64,000 nt of DNA from positions 186,001-250,000 of the forward strand of contig NZ_JARHUJ010000007.1 in the NCBI RefSeq assembly GCF_029223285.1. Direction: 5' to 3'. The notes beneath the pieces are model-generated. The model was not told the origin of the DNA. It worked only from the letters and a program-made list of their open reading frames with translations, and ran no database searches. The translations under genes were made by a program, and so were the position numbers. This DNA comes from Paraflavitalea sp. CAU 1676 (GTDB lineage Bacteria; Bacteroidota; Bacteroidia; Chitinophagales; Chitinophagaceae). Of this stretch, positions 8,447 to 17,707 are shown one piece after another. The number at the start of each line of letters is the position of its first letter. Within the stretch, counting starts at the first letter, position 1.

Positions 8447-9612
8447 AGCCTACAGCCAAAAAAATGAACAAGTTCGTTGTCCTCGCCATCCTATTCCTTG
8501 TCCCAATTCTTGTGATCCTGCTGCTTTACACACAGTTCTCTGCACCCGCTGAAAACGTCACCAGCGACAGCACCCAAGTAAGCAATTTCGACAAAACAGT
8601 TCCACAACCGAAGATTAAAAATCGCGAAAAGACCAAACTGGAACTCTACATGAAGGCTAAACAAGACTCAGCCGCAGAAAAAAAAGACACGCAGGTAGCA
8701 AAAGTCCCACAATTTTTTAACCCAGGTCCGCCGGAGCGCGATTACGCTTATCCTTCAGACAAACCTAAAAAAGCTAGTCTGGCTGACCAGGAACGACGAG
8801 TCAATGACCAACTCAATCAAATCATGCAACAACTGGAAGCCAGTGGCCAAAGTACCCCCAACAACAACCTCCCCGCTGACCGTTTAAGATCAGAAAGGTC
8901 CGCAGATATCGAACGTTTGGAGCAAATGGCACGCGCCCTTCAGGAGTCCAATGCACAACCTGATCCAGAGATGATGCGCCTAAATGAAATGCTGGATAAG
9001 ATCATCCGCATCAAAGAACCGCTGGCTACAACAGACCTCCCCAACGCTCAAAATAACGACTCGTCCCTACAAGCACGGACCGTCTCAAGGACACCGGGTC
9101 CCAAAACAAACAACGAGAACGGCTTTTATGGACTTTCAGAAAGACCGATTACTATATCGCGCCAAAAAGCAGCCATCCGAGCCATAGTACACGGCGACCA
9201 AACCATCGTCAGTGGATCCACCGTTCTCTTGCGCCTTCTGGAGCCCATCTATGTCGATCAGACAGAAATTCCTGCACAAACACTCGTAGAAGGGAAATGT
9301 ACTATTTCTAACGAACGCATTCTCGTATCTATCGGCCGGGTCGGAACACGCGGTACATTCTTTCCTGTAGACCTGCGCGTCTATGACATCCATGGCACTG
9401 AAGGTATTTCCGCCCCAGGCGCCATTACCCGTGATGAAGCTAAAAACGCCGCTGCCCGATCCATACAATCTATCGGAATAGGCTCCCTAGATCCCGGGCT
9501 CGCAGGCCAGGCAGTTTCAGCTGGTATCCAAGGTGCCAAATCCCTTTTCACGCGCAAGGCCACTATGGTCCGTGCCACCGCAAAAGCCGGGCACCTCGTC
9601 TACCTTCAATAA
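8443..9612 (+). CDS. traM: TraM conjugative transposon protein (VirB10-like)
   Basis: A 389-residue envelope-spanning protein. It has an N-terminal membrane helix (about 10-28), a long charged, Gln/Pro-rich linker (about 50-230) and a C-terminal TraM/VirB10-like beta domain from about 240 (IRAIVHGDQTIVSGSTVLLR, then FPVDLRVYDIHGTEGI). VirB10-like proteins bridge the inner and outer membranes and gate the channel. Length fits the family. It is coupled to the upstream TraL-like gene and followed by traN after 32 bases. Confidence 0.92.
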   Translation: MKPTAKKMNKFVVLAILFLVPILVILLLYTQFSAPAENVTSDSTQVSNFDKTVPQPKIKNREKTKLELYMKAKQDSAAEKKDTQVAKVPQFFNPGPPERDYAYPSDKPKKASLADQERRVNDQLNQIMQQLEASGQSTPNNNLPADRLRSERSADIERLEQMARALQESNAQPDPEMMRLNEMLDKIIRIKEPLATTDLPNAQNNDSSLQARTVSRTPGPKTNNENGFYGLSERPITISRQKAAIRAIVHGDQTIVSGSTVLLRLLEPIYVDQTEIPAQTLVEGKCTISNERILVSIGRVGTRGTFFPVDLRVYDIHGTEGISAPGAITRDEAKNAAARSIQSIGIGSLDPGLAGQAVSAGIQGAKSLFTRKATMVRATAKAGHLVYLQ

Positions 9613-9644
9613 CACAAGTATCATTAAACCCAAATTATCATATC

Positions 9645-10484
9645 ATGAAACACATCATTCTTTTCTGCATCACCCTCATAGTCGCTAAACTGAACGCGCA
9701 AACCATTACCCAAACTGGTACTTTATACCAGGTCTCTCCCTACAAAATTGTGGTATCGGACAAAGCCACCACAGTCGTTATTTTTCCTCACGCCATCCTC
9801 GATGCTGACAGAGGAAACGATAAACTGCTGGGCATAAAAATTGAATGGGCCGAAAACGTCCTTAAACTCAAAGCCTCCAGTCCACAAATGGATACTACCA
9901 CCCTTCATGTATTCACCCGGGATGGTCGTTATCATATTTTCGAAGTGGCCTACAAGGAACGCCCCTTCGTCCCAGCTTACGATCTGCGGCTGCAGCCCAT
10001 TCCCAATGCACCATATGCTTCAACACCGCTCCTTCTTACTCCTGAAAAAGCAAATATTGAAACCATGGAAAACCTTGCAAACCTTGTCAGGGTATCGGGT
10101 AACACCCTTTTTACACGAATAAGAGCCTACAAAGCTGCACTTTCACTGCAAGGTGTTTTCTATCACGAGAATGTTCTTTTTCTGAAATTCAATATTCATA
10201 ATAAGGCCACGTTACCGCTAAGGGTAAACTGGATGCGGCTCGTGCTTAAGGACGACAAGAAAAGCCGAAGGACATCCCTTCAGGAAATATCGATACCCCC
10301 ATTGTATCAAGATTCGTTGCCCCAACTCTCCGGTAAAACCAAAGCAACCTGGATTGTTGCCATCCCCCTCACCAGCCTTCCACCCAATAAACACCTGGTA
10401 CTGGAACTGGAGGAAAGAGATGGTACCCGACCACTTAACATCCCCATCAGAAATAGGCATTTCCTGAAAGCACAAAAGCTTTAA
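9645..10484 (+). CDS. traN: TraN conjugative transposon protein (DUF4138, VirB9-like)
   Basis: A 279-residue exported protein with signal peptide ending LNAQ (residue 19) and a beta-rich body typical of DUF4138/TraN, the outer-membrane-associated VirB9-like partner of TraM. Segments such as YKIVVSDKATTVVIFPHAI and the C-terminal LRVNWMRLVLKDDKKSRRTS fit the family. The next gene starts one base after its stop. Confidence 0.9.
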   Translation: MKHIILFCITLIVAKLNAQTITQTGTLYQVSPYKIVVSDKATTVVIFPHAILDADRGNDKLLGIKIEWAENVLKLKASSPQMDTTTLHVFTRDGRYHIFEVAYKERPFVPAYDLRLQPIPNAPYASTPLLLTPEKANIETMENLANLVRVSGNTLFTRIRAYKAALSLQGVFYHENVLFLKFNIHNKATLPLRVNWMRLVLKDDKKSRRTSLQEISIPPLYQDSLPQLSGKTKATWIVAIPLTSLPPNKHLVLELEERDGTRPLNIPIRNRHFLKAQKL

Positions 10485-10485
10485 C

Positions 10486-11538
10486 ATGCAACAAAACTCC
10501 GCCAACCGAATCCTCGATGCCCTACTCACGCATGCGCAGCAGGAAATCCAATACCTGCTTCAAAATCCTTATAAGGCCAAAGACGTTCGGGCGGCGGAGT
10601 TAACCCAACAATACTATCGGGACGTCCTTAAAACCTTCCGGAAAAAACTCACGCCCCAGGAAAGGCAAACCAAAACCTACGTACGCCACCAAATTCGTAT
10701 ACTCAACCGCCAAACACGCCCTGGCATAATAACGAGCCTTCTCTATGGAAGGCTCCCTCTTTTTCTTCGGAAAATCTTTCGTGCTGTAGTCATACGTAAT
10801 CAACATTTACTGTTCAGAGAATCCGTCAAAGCAACAACCCGGCAATCAAACATCAATTTCCTTAGTGACGAACTCAAAAGAATGGGTTTCGTACATGCGA
10901 TTGACGGTCCCCTTAATAAAATGATGGCACAGGACCTGCCTCGCTTCCATGTTCGATATTGCGATGTCCGAAATCCAAACACCGATTTTATTCTGCATTT
11001 CAGTAAAATACATGGCACCGATCAATACAAAATCGACAACTTCGAGGCCAGCAGTAAAAAGGCATCCACTTTTACCCGCAGCTCTGCAGAATGGGTTTCT
11101 TTCGATCAAAACCGGTCAGCCTCAGAAGCAGCCAGGCTAATCAACGGGCAGGCAATTCCTGTTGCTGATATCCCCAATCAATGGCTACTACTGGACCGCA
11201 TCACAAAAACCCTTATCCCCTACCAATTCTATCTTGAATCCGCCCTGAGAAATCTATCATTTCTGAATCTGAATGAACAGGAAATAAAATCCATACAAGA
11301 AATTCTTAAAGCCACCGGAGAAAAAGAAATAACCGCAGAGATAAATGGATATGCCGAAAAAATAAGATTAGTTCCAGATCCTTACACACAATCGATTCTT
11401 GCTTATAATACCAACCACCAACTAATAGATCCTGCCTTACTACGCGACACTGCAACTCAGCTTCGCCAGGCGCAAAACATTGTAGAGATGGAACAGGCAC
11501 AAATTCTAAAGCCTGTTTTTTCCCAATCCCTCCGTTAA
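10486..11538 (+). CDS. Unknown 350-residue protein, last gene of the tra operon
   Basis: A 350-residue protein without signal peptide or membrane helix, basic in its first 120 residues (many Lys/Arg/Gln) and mixed alpha/beta afterwards, ending in a helical tail rich in Gln. It starts one base after traN and ends just before a strong terminator. The position is where TraO/TraP/TraQ lie in CTnDOT-type elements, but it resembles none of them to my eye. I do not recognise the family; a cytosolic accessory factor is a guess. Confidence 0.65.
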   Translation: MQQNSANRILDALLTHAQQEIQYLLQNPYKAKDVRAAELTQQYYRDVLKTFRKKLTPQERQTKTYVRHQIRILNRQTRPGIITSLLYGRLPLFLRKIFRAVVIRNQHLLFRESVKATTRQSNINFLSDELKRMGFVHAIDGPLNKMMAQDLPRFHVRYCDVRNPNTDFILHFSKIHGTDQYKIDNFEASSKKASTFTRSSAEWVSFDQNRSASEAARLINGQAIPVADIPNQWLLLDRITKTLIPYQFYLESALRNLSFLNLNEQEIKSIQEILKATGEKEITAEINGYAEKIRLVPDPYTQSILAYNTNHQLIDPALLRDTATQLRQAQNIVEMEQAQILKPVFSQSLR

Positions 11539-11560
11539 CATTTCTCCTTATATCGATTTA

Positions 11561-11588
11561 AGGCGGCCCTTCGGGCCGCTTTCCTTTT
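11561..11588 (+). terminator. Rho-independent terminator at end of tra operon
   Basis: GCGGCCC-TTC-GGGCCGC forms a perfect 7-bp GC-rich stem with a three-base loop, followed by TTTCCTTTT, 22 bases after the stop of the last tra gene. Confidence 0.85.
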
Positions 11589-11590
11589 AC

Positions 11591-11811
11591 AGATCACTCC
11601 CCAAACGGGGCAATGATTGGTGAATGTCGCGCCTCCGCCGGCATGCCCAAGGACAAACACGAACAGGGTGCCGCGCAGGAGGGCTCCGCTACGCTCCGCC
11701 CTCAGCGGCCCCCTGTTCCGCCTCGCTCAGGGCCATCATTTGGTCCTTGGGGCATGACGTCGGGGACGGCGCGGTGTAGTGACCAATCATTGCCCCTTGT
11801 GGGGAGTGACT
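11591..11811. repeat. 220-bp imperfect GC-rich palindrome
   Basis: The left and right halves are reverse complements in consecutive blocks. TCACTCCCC (11594-11602) with its neighbour GGGGCAATGATTGGT matches the complement of 11782-11809; GCATGCCCAAGGAC (11641-11654) matches 11743-11756; GAACAGGGTGCCGC (11661-11674) matches 11705-11718 with one mismatch; GAGGGC (11678-11683) matches GCCCTC (11697-11702) around the centre. It is much richer in GC than the flanking genes and fills the gap between the tra terminator and the next gene. No convincing gene lies inside. Possible roles are a structured RNA, a cruciform recognised in replication or transfer, or an extragenic palindrome family. Confidence 0.75.
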
Positions 11812-11839
11812 TACAACATTACTCATCAACATAACTACC

Positions 11840-12175
11840 ATGAACTTTTCTCCAAACTACCTATGGGTTAAGCCCATTTGCCCTTTTACGGGCGAACTCC
11901 TAAATCCCAAAAGAATAACCAACATCAACTTCCTAGACAAAAGGGGGCACAATAATGCTATTTCGGACAACAACGTCGATGCCTTCCTCTTTTGTGCTAC
12001 CCTATTCAACCCAACTGTCTTTCCCGACTTTCCCGAATTCGGCATATATGCCATAGATGGCCCACCTCTCTACGAAATCGGTGAATGCTTTATCGGAGAA
12101 ATTATATATCAGCAAAGTATTGTCTACCGCCACGACAACATCCGAAACCAAATACTATCAACCAATCCAAATTAA
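11840..12175 (+). CDS. Small protein of unknown function
   Basis: A 111-residue protein, first gene of the cassette after the palindrome. It contains two short Cys-bearing segments (ICPFTGEL near residue 13 and FLFCATLF near 50) and is rich in aromatic residues and Asn. No signal peptide. The next gene begins five bases downstream, so the two are probably cotranscribed. Family not recognised. Confidence 0.6.
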   Translation: MNFSPNYLWVKPICPFTGELLNPKRITNINFLDKRGHNNAISDNNVDAFLFCATLFNPTVFPDFPEFGIYAIDGPPLYEIGECFIGEIIYQQSIVYRHDNIRNQILSTNPN

Positions 12176-12180
12176 AGATT

Positions 12181-12549
12181 ATGCAGATTCCCATTTTATC
12201 GATCCAACAGATGTACGAAACTCCTAACGAACATCTCACCATCGGACCTGCGCCTTATAACGAAGACCCGGAAAAGAAAGGCGGACGGCAGACTATAGCA
12301 TTACTCGAATGCGATACCTACGCCCATCAACTCGTACGCAAGTACGGGCCACCACCTTCAGGAGCCTACTTCTTTATTGCTTCTTCGCCTCACAGCTCTG
12401 GTACTTCACATGAACTTGCCATTTTCTACAAATACGAAGATTACGACGCCTGCTCTTACGCGCGAAGGGTTAGGCAGGGAGCAGCCTACTGGGACCAGGA
12501 TGCAGTGATCGCCCTTGCAAAACAGAACCATCCAATCTTTCATCATTAA
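12181..12549 (+). CDS. Small protein of unknown function
   Basis: A 122-residue protein. The frame is open upstream, but ATG 12181, five bases after the preceding stop, fits the tight operon spacing and gives the natural start MQIPILSIQQMY. The product is Tyr-rich, with a conserved-looking core (GGRQTIALLECDTYAH, YFFIASSPHSSGTSHELAIFY), and appears to be a compact alpha/beta cytosolic protein. Family not recognised. Confidence 0.6.
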   Translation: MQIPILSIQQMYETPNEHLTIGPAPYNEDPEKKGGRQTIALLECDTYAHQLVRKYGPPPSGAYFFIASSPHSSGTSHELAIFYKYEDYDACSYARRVRQGAAYWDQDAVIALAKQNHPIFHH

Positions 12550-12560
12550 ATCCTACAAAT

Positions 12561-13046
12561 ATGAACATCGAACACTTCTTAGAAATCGCTCGGAAAGAAT
12601 TTACAGCGTTGCCAAATAATCTTCCCGAACATTTAGTCCATCATTATGCAGCCGAAGAACTCAACCTTACGGAAACTGAGCTAACGGACTTTTTGCGCAT
12701 GGCAACCGACTTGAATTCTGACTACGGATCTGTGGAACAAGTAAACAGGTTTTACATTTGGTATTATCTTAACTATGGCAGACCCATTGTTCAGGACGAC
12801 ACCGAACTCACCATCATTGGATTTCCACACAACACGCTCATTCAATCATTCTCTACGCAACCGGAAAGTGAGCAAATGGAAGGCTCAACCTCAACTTACC
12901 TCCCTTGCGAACCACAATTTGCAGATAGGTGGCAACTAGTCGCTATTGATTGGGAAGAAAAACGATACCCAGTCTTGACCTGCAGAGATGAATTGATTGT
13001 CTTAAAGCTAAAAAAGATGTTTGTCTTCCTTCTTAAACAGCGTTAG
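12561..13046 (+). CDS. Protein of unknown function
   Basis: A 161-residue acidic protein with helices in the first half (EELNLTETELTDFLRMATD) and a beta-rich second half with several aromatic residues. No signal peptide, membrane helix or catalytic motif is visible. It sits 11 bases after the previous gene in the same direction. Family not recognised. Confidence 0.6.
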   Translation: MNIEHFLEIARKEFTALPNNLPEHLVHHYAAEELNLTETELTDFLRMATDLNSDYGSVEQVNRFYIWYYLNYGRPIVQDDTELTIIGFPHNTLIQSFSTQPESEQMEGSTSTYLPCEPQFADRWQLVAIDWEEKRYPVLTCRDELIVLKLKKMFVFLLKQR

Positions 13047-13088
13047 TCAAAACTTCGCTAGTGCATATTTTCTCCCAAAAATGAGTTT

Positions 13089-13664
13089 ATGAAAAAGCAA
13101 TCGCTATCGGTTAGCTCCCCTCAACTATTTGAGGTAGCCGAGCAATTATCGGAGTATCCTAAAGAGCCATCCAAACGACAACACGATGGCTTTGTATTCA
13201 CATTCATGGACGTACTGACAGCACCTATCATCACACACTGCATCCATTGGGCCGACAGTATCCCGCAACGCCTACGTGGTATCATTTGCTCCGCACGCAT
13301 GATGACCCTAATGACTCATGAGGAACTAGCCAGCTATCCAGAAGTCGTCGCTTTTATGATAACTGCCGCTCTGGAGGCACCTATGAGCCATGACTGGACA
13401 GAAATCTACATTCATGTGGGTTGTACTGTCGCCCAACAATGGTTTAATGAAGATCACTGGGACGAACTAAAAGCACCACGGCAGTTAAACGAATCACAAA
13501 ACAGGAAACTGATCGACCTGCGCCGGTTCATTTATAACAAGCGACGCCAGTACGTCAAAGACAGGATAAAGGCAGAGCAAAAAGAAGAAACGACTACCCA
13601 AACACTCACACCTACCCCACACAAACCAACTTCTCAACAAACCACTTTTTCTTTTTACGATTAA
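13089..13664 (+). CDS. Protein of unknown function upstream of parB
   Basis: A 191-residue soluble protein: a largely helical domain (about 20-150, with His- and Trp-bearing segments such as ITHCIHWADSIP) and a basic, then Thr/Pro-rich C-terminal tail ending TTFSFYD. It is 11 bases upstream of the ParB-like gene and probably cotranscribed with it. Family not recognised. Confidence 0.6.
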   Translation: MKKQSLSVSSPQLFEVAEQLSEYPKEPSKRQHDGFVFTFMDVLTAPIITHCIHWADSIPQRLRGIICSARMMTLMTHEELASYPEVVAFMITAALEAPMSHDWTEIYIHVGCTVAQQWFNEDHWDELKAPRQLNESQNRKLIDLRRFIYNKRRQYVKDRIKAEQKEETTTQTLTPTPHKPTSQQTTFSFYD

Positions 13665-13675
13665 ATTTTCTATCA

Positions 13676-15484
13676 ATGGAAACAACAAGCATTCCGGTTT
13701 ATGAAACCAAAATGATTCCAGTGGATCAAATCGAACGTGATCCTAACCAGCCACGCAAAGAATTCAACGAACAAAAGTTTGATGAATTGAAGGCTTCTAT
13801 TCAACAGAATAGCCTCCTGCAGCCTATTTCGGTTCGACCCCTGCCGGACGGCAAAGGTTACCAGCTCATTTATGGAGAACGTCGAACTCGTGCCTTTCAG
13901 GCGCTGGGATTAAAAGAAATACCCGCCTATGTTCGCGATGTCAATGACGAAACTGTCCTCTGCATGCAGATCGTTGAAAATATGGAGCGCGAAAACCTCC
14001 ATCCCATGGAACAAGCAGAGGCATTTCAGAAATACATCAACCTGGCCAAATCCAATGAAAATGAACTGGCCCTCCATTACGGAAAGACACCCCAGTTCAT
14101 CCGCCAGCAACTAAGCCTAAACAACCTGGTTGATAAATGGAAGATTGTCTTTCGAAAAAATGCAATCCCGCTATCGTTGGCATTACGTATCTGTACACTG
14201 TCAGAGGATTCACAGGAAGATTATTACGAGAATGAAGTCGATACTCCGCCAGACAAGGTTACACCCAACCAACCCCTTTCCATTAACACAAATGGTTTAA
14301 GCATCTACAAGGGTCTACTTTCCCACGCAATCTTTGATCTTGCAGATCCCAATCTGTGTCCAAAGGCAGGCGCTTGTACTAAATGCCCATTCAATTCCGG
14401 GATCTATTCACTTTTCAGCGAAGACGAAAAATCGCCTCGCTGCAACAATCCGAAATGTTTCAAAGAAAAAACTGCCACCTACTATAGTATAGAACTGGCT
14501 AAAGCAAAAGCCGACCCCACTATCTTGCTAGTCTTTGCAGCCCACTATGGGATACCCAATAGCGTAGAGGCCCTAAAAAAGGATGGGCACAGCGTCAAAC
14601 ACATAGACCACGATGTTTCAGAAATAAAAAAACCCCAACCGCCCAACCTTGAGGAAATCAAATCCGATTGTAAAAAACGTAAATCAAATGTTGATAAAGC
14701 ACTTAAGTCAGCGAACGAAATCTATTCGTTCCAATCGGAATCTTTTGAAAAACAGCTCAAAGCCGGTATCTATAAAAAAGCCTTTGTTGTCGAATCCCCC
14801 GGCAGCCGCCCGGCAGGTTCGTACATCTTTGTCAAAGACATTACAAAAGAAACCAAGACTCCAACAAAGGTCATTCAAGACAAAATCAAATCCGACGCTG
14901 CCAGCATCGAAGAAATCCAATCCGAAATAAATCGTATAGAAATCAATGAGATTCGAGCTAAACAACTCGATGCCGAAAAAGTACAAAAACGAATCTCCGA
15001 AGCTATAGTTCAGTCACCTGAAGCCAACACGGTACCTAAACGATACCTTCCGGCCTTCGACGCTTTACTAACCTATGTCCTCATTGAAACTCTCTCTACA
15101 AGAAGTCGATCAGTAATTGAAAAGGCTGCCAGGTTACCCGTTTTGAAATCCGGAACCAATCGTAAGGAATACTTTCAAAACCTCGCCAAAACAACCAAAG
15201 AATTCCGGGCACTATTGGTATTCCAAATCATTATGGACCGGTATCACGACAATTTACCAAACGATTTAGGAGGTTTCATGCTTCGAACACTGGCAGAACA
15301 GTTTTCCTCAATCCCCATCGCCACCTTTGAAAAAGACCAACAAACTAAGGCTAAACAACGTCAAGACAATGTCAATAAGCGACTCACGGAGATAAAGTCC
15401 CATATACCCAAACCGAAAAATAACACCCGCACCAATCGGGCAAATTCGAAGCGAAAAACCACCCGGAAGGCATTGCAACGCTGA
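13676..15484 (+). CDS. Large ParB/Spo0J-like protein with cysteine cluster
   Basis: A 602-residue protein. Residues about 10-105 form a ParB/Srx-type N-terminal domain (VDQIERDPNQPRKEFNEQKF, then YGERRTRAFQALGL and IVENMERENLHPMEQAEAF), followed by a KorB-like HTH region (LALHYGKTPQFIRQQLSL). At about 227-262 there is a cysteine cluster (C-x6-C-x2-C, then C-x4-C) suggesting a structural zinc. The rest is long, helical and very basic, with a Lys/Arg/Asn tail. It is about twice the usual ParB length and no ParA is visible. A DNA-binding or nuclease-like role in element maintenance is inferred. Confidence 0.8.
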   Translation: METTSIPVYETKMIPVDQIERDPNQPRKEFNEQKFDELKASIQQNSLLQPISVRPLPDGKGYQLIYGERRTRAFQALGLKEIPAYVRDVNDETVLCMQIVENMERENLHPMEQAEAFQKYINLAKSNENELALHYGKTPQFIRQQLSLNNLVDKWKIVFRKNAIPLSLALRICTLSEDSQEDYYENEVDTPPDKVTPNQPLSINTNGLSIYKGLLSHAIFDLADPNLCPKAGACTKCPFNSGIYSLFSEDEKSPRCNNPKCFKEKTATYYSIELAKAKADPTILLVFAAHYGIPNSVEALKKDGHSVKHIDHDVSEIKKPQPPNLEEIKSDCKKRKSNVDKALKSANEIYSFQSESFEKQLKAGIYKKAFVVESPGSRPAGSYIFVKDITKETKTPTKVIQDKIKSDAASIEEIQSEINRIEINEIRAKQLDAEKVQKRISEAIVQSPEANTVPKRYLPAFDALLTYVLIETLSTRSRSVIEKAARLPVLKSGTNRKEYFQNLAKTTKEFRALLVFQIIMDRYHDNLPNDLGGFMLRTLAEQFSSIPIATFEKDQQTKAKQRQDNVNKRLTEIKSHIPKPKNNTRTNRANSKRKTTRKALQR

Positions 15485-15504
15485 TTTCTGCCTTCCAAAA
15501 GCGA

Positions 15505-15533
15505 AGCCCTGGGACATTGTCCTGGGGCTTTTG
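15505..15533 (+). terminator. Terminator-like hairpin after the ParB-like gene
   Basis: AGCCC (15505-15509) pairs with GGGCT (15525-15529) and GGAC (15512-15515) with GTCC (15519-15522), followed by TTTTG. The stem is interrupted, so termination may be partial; the next gene starts about 40 bases later in the same direction. Confidence 0.5.
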
Positions 15534-15573
15534 CATTTCTAACACTTTTATTCATCACAATAACACCACAGCT

Positions 15574-16572
15574 ATGACACCTTCCCAATTACACGATTAT
15601 CTAGTATTCGCCATCCACAACAATTTCCCCGTCTTAATCACCGGTGCACCCGGGATCGGCAAATCTGATATCGTCGAACAAGCAGCAAATTCCGTCAACC
15701 ATCATCTCATTTTATCCCATCCCGTCGTATCTGACCCTACCGATTACAAGGGCCTTCCCTTCCCCACCGATAGCGGTATTGCGGAATTTCTGCCTTACGG
15801 AGATTTACATGCATTACTAATAGCCGAGAAACCGACCGCCTTCTTTTTGGATGACCTTGGTCAAGCTACCCCAGCTGTGCAGGCAGCTTGTATGCAACTT
15901 CTACTCGCCCGCCAGATCAATGGTCACAAAATAAGTGAACACGTAAAGTTTATAGCTGCCACCAACAGACGGCAAGATAAAGCAGGCGTTTCCGGTATGT
16001 TGGAACCAGTTAAATCGCGCTTCAAATCAATCGTAGAACTAAAAGTCAATGTGGATGATTGGGTACAATGGGCATTGCGAAACAACATGCCCCCTGAACT
16101 TATTGCTTTTGTCAAATTCCGTCCGCATCACCTGGAGGCATTTGTCGCCAGCAAGGACTTCACCAACTCACCTTCTCCCCGTACGATTGCAGCAATCGGC
16201 GTTCAACAAAATGCAAACCTTGACAAAGAACTAGAAGCCGAGGTATTCACAGGGGCTGCCGGAGAAGCATTTGCTGCCGAATACATCTCTTTCCTCAAGC
16301 ATTTCCGGGAACTACCCTCCGTAGAAGATGTGATCTCAAATCCGAAAACTACGACTATTCCCAACTCTCCAAGCGCTCAGTTCGCCATCGCTACAGCTCT
16401 ATCCAGAAAGATATCCGATGTTACCATCACCCCTATTATCGATTACATCGGTCGTTTGGCACCGGAAATATCCATCGCCTGCCTTGTCGAAGCGTCCCAA
16501 CGCAATAAAGCAATTAGCAACAATACTGCCTTCATTCAATGGGCCAGCAAGAATACCGCATTGTTCGCTTAA
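15574..16572 (+). CDS. MoxR-type AAA+ ATPase
   Basis: A 332-residue AAA+ protein of the MoxR/CobS-like (AAA_5) class. Walker A is GAPGIGKS (about 24-31), Walker B is FFLDD (about 89-93), sensor 1 lies in FIAATNR and an arginine-finger segment in EPVKSRF. MoxR ATPases usually act as chaperones with a VWA-domain partner, and the VWA gene follows after 11 bases. ATG 15574 gives a start just before the AAA+ fold; the frame is open further upstream but those codons overlap the terminator region. Confidence 0.85.
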   Translation: MTPSQLHDYLVFAIHNNFPVLITGAPGIGKSDIVEQAANSVNHHLILSHPVVSDPTDYKGLPFPTDSGIAEFLPYGDLHALLIAEKPTAFFLDDLGQATPAVQAACMQLLLARQINGHKISEHVKFIAATNRRQDKAGVSGMLEPVKSRFKSIVELKVNVDDWVQWALRNNMPPELIAFVKFRPHHLEAFVASKDFTNSPSPRTIAAIGVQQNANLDKELEAEVFTGAAGEAFAAEYISFLKHFRELPSVEDVISNPKTTTIPNSPSAQFAIATALSRKISDVTITPIIDYIGRLAPEISIACLVEASQRNKAISNNTAFIQWASKNTALFA

Positions 16573-16583
16573 ATACACTCACA

Positions 16584-17684
16584 ATGACAACTTCAGAAAG
16601 AATACATAAGGCTAAGATCTCCCTTATTCTCACTCAACCCTTTTTTGCATCGATCGCACTTCAACTATCCTACAATGAATCAAGTGCAATTGAAACCACA
16701 AACGTCGATGGATTGACAATCAACTACAATGCCGCCTTCATTGATAGATACAATGACGCAGAAATAGTCGGAATACTAGCACACCTAGTCCTTCATGTAG
16801 TGTCCTTTCACCACTTACGTAGGGCTGGCCGTGAGGAAAGCCGTTGGAACCAGGCCACCGACTATGCTATCAACCCCATTCTCCTGAATGCGGGCTTTAA
16901 GCTCCCTCCTGATTACTTATATGAAGAAAAATATGTAAAAAAAACAGCAGAACAAATTTACCGGGAACTACCTACGGACGATAACAGGGCATCTTCAAGC
17001 GCACCCAGGATCGGAGATGTCAACGATCTTCCTCAGCAAAATAATGCAGCAGCTCATGAGCTCTTACTAAAACAAGAAATCATCCGTGCTGCTCAAACTG
17101 AGAGAACTAAAGCCGCCGGAAAAGTTCCGGGGTTTGTGGAACTCTTAATTTCGAAAGCGCTTGAACCGAAGGTCAACTGGAAAGCAGAACTCAACCGCTT
17201 TTTAACCCAATGCTCGCCCACAGACTATACCTGGAAAACATGCAACCGTCGCTACCTCTCTCGCGGCCTTTACCTCCCATCACTGTCCCAGCCCTCCATT
17301 AGAAACTTAATAACTGTCTTGGATACTTCCGGTAGCATTCGTGAAGAGCAGCTCAATGCCTTTTCCGCTGAACTCAGGGACATATCACAAGAAGTAAAGT
17401 CAACCGTTCTCACCATCTATGTTGACACCAAAATTCAACGCATCCAAGAGCTCGATCCCGACGACAACTGGAGCCTCCAACCCATTGGCGGAGGTGGCAC
17501 AGACTTCCGACCGGCATTCCAGTTTATCGAAGAAAGCGGAGACACTCCTGCAGCCTTGCTTTATCTCACAGACGGTATCTGCTACAACTTTCCAGAAACC
17601 GAGCCAGACTATCCAGTACTCTGGGTAAAGTTTGGTGACTATGATTTCGAACCGCCATTCGGCGAAGTAATACAAATTGATTAA
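16584..17684 (+). CDS. DUF2201-like metallopeptidase-fold/VWA protein with altered HExxH
   Basis: A 366-residue two-domain protein. The N-terminal domain has the layout of the DUF2201 putative metallopeptidase domain, but the HExxHxxxxH motif reads HLVLHVVSFH (residues 67-76), so the catalytic Glu is Leu while the histidines remain. The C-terminal VWA domain has an intact MIDAS: D247-T-S249-G-S251, T306-D307 and L-T-D330-G. It pairs with the upstream MoxR ATPase. A metal-dependent adhesion/remodelling role is likely, peptidase activity unlikely. The start at 16584 is used because the upstream codons overlap the ATPase gene. Confidence 0.8.
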   Translation: MTTSERIHKAKISLILTQPFFASIALQLSYNESSAIETTNVDGLTINYNAAFIDRYNDAEIVGILAHLVLHVVSFHHLRRAGREESRWNQATDYAINPILLNAGFKLPPDYLYEEKYVKKTAEQIYRELPTDDNRASSSAPRIGDVNDLPQQNNAAAHELLLKQEIIRAAQTERTKAAGKVPGFVELLISKALEPKVNWKAELNRFLTQCSPTDYTWKTCNRRYLSRGLYLPSLSQPSIRNLITVLDTSGSIREEQLNAFSAELRDISQEVKSTVLTIYVDTKIQRIQELDPDDNWSLQPIGGGGTDFRPAFQFIEESGDTPAALLYLTDGICYNFPETEPDYPVLWVKFGDYDFEPPFGEVIQID

Positions 17685-17707
17685 TTCATCATTTAAAAAC
17701 AAAAACA

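Noticed and set aside
11613-11834. 73-residue frame in the palindrome
   Set aside because: Ser/Pro/Arg-rich translation produced by the GC-rich palindrome itself.
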